A stretch of DNA of 64,000 nucleotides from an uncultured Candidatus Thioglobus sp. (GTDB lineage Bacteria > Pseudomonadota > Gammaproteobacteria > PS1 > Pseudothioglobaceae). The stretch spans positions 62,001 to 126,000 of the forward strand of contig FXLX01000003.1 in NCBI GenBank assembly GCA_900180385.1. The letters run 5' to 3'. Below the pieces are notes generated by a model that was not told the DNA's origin, searched no databases, and was given only the letters and a program-made list of their open reading frames with translations. The translations under genes and the position numbers were made by a program. Position 1 is the stretch's first letter, and each line of letters opens with the position of its first letter. Shown in pieces: positions 61,521-64,000 of this stretch.

Positions 61521-63479
61521 ATGCAAAAGAATGCTTACGGAGTACCTACAAAAGGTGAAAACCATACTTTTAGATTATATAAGGATAATGATGAAGGTCA
61601 GGTTCCATGGAACCAGATGATTTTCAAGGAAGACACTACTCATAAGTGTCCTACTTACGTTACTCAAACTCCTCCTTGTCAAGGTTCATGTCCTTCTGGT
61701 CACAACATTCGTGGCTGGTTAGATATTGTGCGTGGTATGGAAAAGCCTGCTGGTGACATGTCATGGCAAGAGTATGCATTCCGTCGTTCTACAGATGCTA
61801 ATCCGTTCCCATCAGTAATGGGCCGTGTATGTCCTGCGCCTTGTGAAGATGGTTGTAACCGTAATGAAGTTGAAGATACGGTTGGTATTAATGCTGTTGA
61901 GCAGTTTATTGGTGATAACGCTAAAAAAGAAGGTTACACATTCGAAATTGACGCTAAAAATACTGGCAAGAAAGTTGCAATTATCGGTGGTGGTTGTGGT
62001 GGTTTAGCGGCAGCTTTACAGCTTCGTCGTCAAGGGCATGCAGTTACTGTATTTGAAAAGTATGATCAATTAGGCGGCATGATGATGTACGGTATTCCTG
62101 ATTACCGTGTACCACGTGACGTATTAGCTCACGAAATTGAGCGCATTATTTCAACTGGCGTTGAAACTAAAATGAACACTAAAGTAGGTGTTGACGTAAC
62201 CGTTGAAGAATTAGAAAAAGATTATGATGCAGTTTTATTTGCTATCGGTGCAATGAGTGGCCGTACGTTACCAATTCCGGGTGGCGAAGCTTCTAACTGT
62301 GTATCTGGTGTTGCTTTCCTTGAAGCATACAACCAGGGTCGATTACAACACATTACTGGCAAAGTAATTTGTATTGGTGGTGGTGATACGTCTATTGACG
62401 TTGTATCAGTTGCTCGTCGTTTAGGTAATATTACTAATATTGCTGAGAAGGATCGTCCAGAGCACATCATCTTTAATGACACAGCGCATGATGTTGTTGA
62501 TACATCTAAGCGTCTTGGCGCAGATGTATTATTAACAACACGTTCAACTGTTGAAGATATGCCTGCAGCACAAGAAGAAATTGATGATGCAACTCGTGAA
62601 GGTGTTGATATTCAAGGTCAATTAAGCCCAGTTGAAGTAATTACTGATGCTGATGGCCGGGCAACTGCACTACGTTTTGTTCGTTTAGAAGATGATGGCA
62701 ATACGCCGATCGAAGGTTCAGAGTTTGACATTGAGTGTGAATTAATCGTATCTGCAATTGGTCAAGGTGTTGATTCAGAAGGTATGGATGATTCATTCTT
62801 TAACGAATACGGTTTTATTGATGCTGACAAAAACTACCAAGTTCCTAACAAACCTGGTTTCTTCGTATGCGGTGATGTTGTTCGTCCTCACTTATTGACA
62901 ACTGCTATTGGCCAAGCAGGTATTGTTGCAGAAAGTATTGATGACTACCTGACAGGCGGCAAGCAAAAAGCTCGTAATAAGGTAGACGTACATTATTTCG
63001 ATCTTGCTAAAAAGCTTGATGAGTGGGATTTATCTCCTTCAAACTACGAAAAAGGTGGTGCAGCTGGTGAGGCAACTGATTCAGCAGGTTACGCAATTCA
63101 TAACTATGAAGATCGTGCGTATGCATCAATCATTTCTCATACAGAATTATTTTTAGGTCACTTTGATAACGAAGAGCGTAATGCACGTAACCATAAAGTG
63201 GTTGATACTGAAAATGTATTGGGCAACTTTGAAGAGCGTTTAATTGGCTATACAGAAGAAGAAGTTCAAGCAGAAGCCGGTCGTTGTATGTCTTGTGGCT
63301 TATGTTTTGAGTGTGATAACTGTGTCATGTATTGCCCTCAAGATGCGGTATTTAAAGTTAAGAAAGATAAAGCAACTTTAGGAAGATATGTTGACACCGA
63401 TTACAACAAGTGTGTTGGTTGTCATATTTGTGCTGACGTATGCCCTACAGGCTATATCCAGATGGGTCTTGGTGAGTAG
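61521..63479 (+). CDS. dsrL: DsrL NAD(P)H:acceptor oxidoreductase (GltD-like)
   Basis: GltD-like flavoprotein with C-terminal ferredoxin domain; ATG at 61521 after aaggag. Confidence 0.95.
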   Translation: MQKNAYGVPTKGENHTFRLYKDNDEGQVPWNQMIFKEDTTHKCPTYVTQTPPCQGSCPSGHNIRGWLDIVRGMEKPAGDMSWQEYAFRRSTDANPFPSVMGRVCPAPCEDGCNRNEVEDTVGINAVEQFIGDNAKKEGYTFEIDAKNTGKKVAIIGGGCGGLAAALQLRRQGHAVTVFEKYDQLGGMMMYGIPDYRVPRDVLAHEIERIISTGVETKMNTKVGVDVTVEELEKDYDAVLFAIGAMSGRTLPIPGGEASNCVSGVAFLEAYNQGRLQHITGKVICIGGGDTSIDVVSVARRLGNITNIAEKDRPEHIIFNDTAHDVVDTSKRLGADVLLTTRSTVEDMPAAQEEIDDATREGVDIQGQLSPVEVITDADGRATALRFVRLEDDGNTPIEGSEFDIECELIVSAIGQGVDSEGMDDSFFNEYGFIDADKNYQVPNKPGFFVCGDVVRPHLLTTAIGQAGIVAESIDDYLTGGKQKARNKVDVHYFDLAKKLDEWDLSPSNYEKGGAAGEATDSAGYAIHNYEDRAYASIISHTELFLGHFDNEERNARNHKVVDTENVLGNFEERLIGYTEEEVQAEAGRCMSCGLCFECDNCVMYCPQDAVFKVKKDKATLGRYVDTDYNKCVGCHICADVCPTGYIQMGLGE

Positions 63480-63497
63480 TAATTAAAGAGAGTGATT

Positions 63498-63902
63498 ATG
63501 AATCGTTTGATAATTGTATTTTTAAGTATCATGTTGAGCAGTGTATTTGCATATGCTGATCAGCATATTCCTAATCTGGGCAAAAAAGCCACTGAGTTTA
63601 AGGATGAGGGTGAAAAAGCCCATAAGCGCGAGGGTATGAGTCATGCTGCAAGTTTGATTTTACAAAGAAAAATGCATCCCGAACTTTTAATGCATAAGCG
63701 CGATAAAACATTACGCCAAGGCGTGCGTGGTGGATATATTCAATTAAAGAAATGTATCGAATGCCACACCTCTGTTGATGAAAATGATGAATATATCCCT
63801 ATAAATTCAGCTGATCAATTTTGTTCGACTTGTCATCAGAAAGTAGGCATAAGCCTAGATTGTTTCTCTTGTCACCGAACTACACCATCGAAGGAAATAT
63901 AA
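63498..63902 (+). CDS. dsrJ: DsrJ periplasmic triheme cytochrome c
   Basis: Signal peptide plus CIECH, CSTCH, CFSCH. Confidence 0.95.
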   Translation: MNRLIIVFLSIMLSSVFAYADQHIPNLGKKATEFKDEGEKAHKREGMSHAASLILQRKMHPELLMHKRDKTLRQGVRGGYIQLKKCIECHTSVDENDEYIPINSADQFCSTCHQKVGISLDCFSCHRTTPSKEI

Positions 63903-64000
63903 TGAAAGCGCTAAATCGTCGTGAATTTATCAAAACCACAACCACCACTACTGCCGGTGTGGCAATCATTGCCAGTGGTATTACACTAACAACTTACGCT
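63902..64000 (+). CDS. dsrO: DsrO periplasmic Fe-S protein, N-terminus only (truncated by window edge)
   Basis: MKALNRREFIKTTTTTTAGVAIIASGITLTTYA: twin-arginine signal directly downstream of dsrJ. Confidence 0.82.
   Translation, partial: MKALNRREFIKTTTTTTAGVAIIASGITLTTYA

Overview
This 64 kb window is AT-rich, densely coded, gammaproteobacterial-type sequence. The reverse-dsr operon (dsrABEFHCMKLJO) and the overall gene complement suggest a SUP05/Thioglobus-like sulfur oxidiser; that placement is inference. Main blocks: (1) 5' edge: N-terminus of a Wzz-like chain-length protein running into a poly-Asn (GTT/AAC)n tract, then a YadA-like adhesin with an in-frame TAG just before its last anchor strands. 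(2) Housekeeping: tadA, guaA, lptG, clpS/clpA, surE, glnS. (3) A large LPS core/heptose cluster at about 10.9-24.9 kb (waaC, gmhB, several glycosyltransferases, waaL-like ligase, waaF, gmhA, hldE, hldD), containing a split GT4/deacetylase pair, a remnant glycosyltransferase and a 55-nt palindromic in-frame insert in waaF. (4) pgi, galU, glmS, rfaH-like, PHP, YciO/Sua5-like, alaS, a stand-alone DsrC/TusE-like gene, prmA and a PP-loop ATPase. (5) Three toxin-antitoxin modules with palindromic candidate operators. (6) A decayed accessory locus at about 38.0-40.4 kb: frameshifted XRE regulator, beta-barrel gene with several frameshifts, and a frameshifted membrane-anchored NDT/TIR-like gene. (7) thiS, HMA, carA/mlaA/carB/greA. 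(8) An uncharacterised envelope-related island at about 46.6-51.9 kb: XRE regulator, CsgG-like lipoprotein, OMP, two small zinc-binding proteins, TerB-like gene, membrane and secreted proteins, lipoprotein hydrolase. Two of its genes are interrupted by in-frame stops. (9) xerD, rplS, gltD and the dsr operon to the 3' edge. I saw no tRNA, rRNA, CRISPR array or intact transposase. Assignments come from reading protein motifs; no database search was run.
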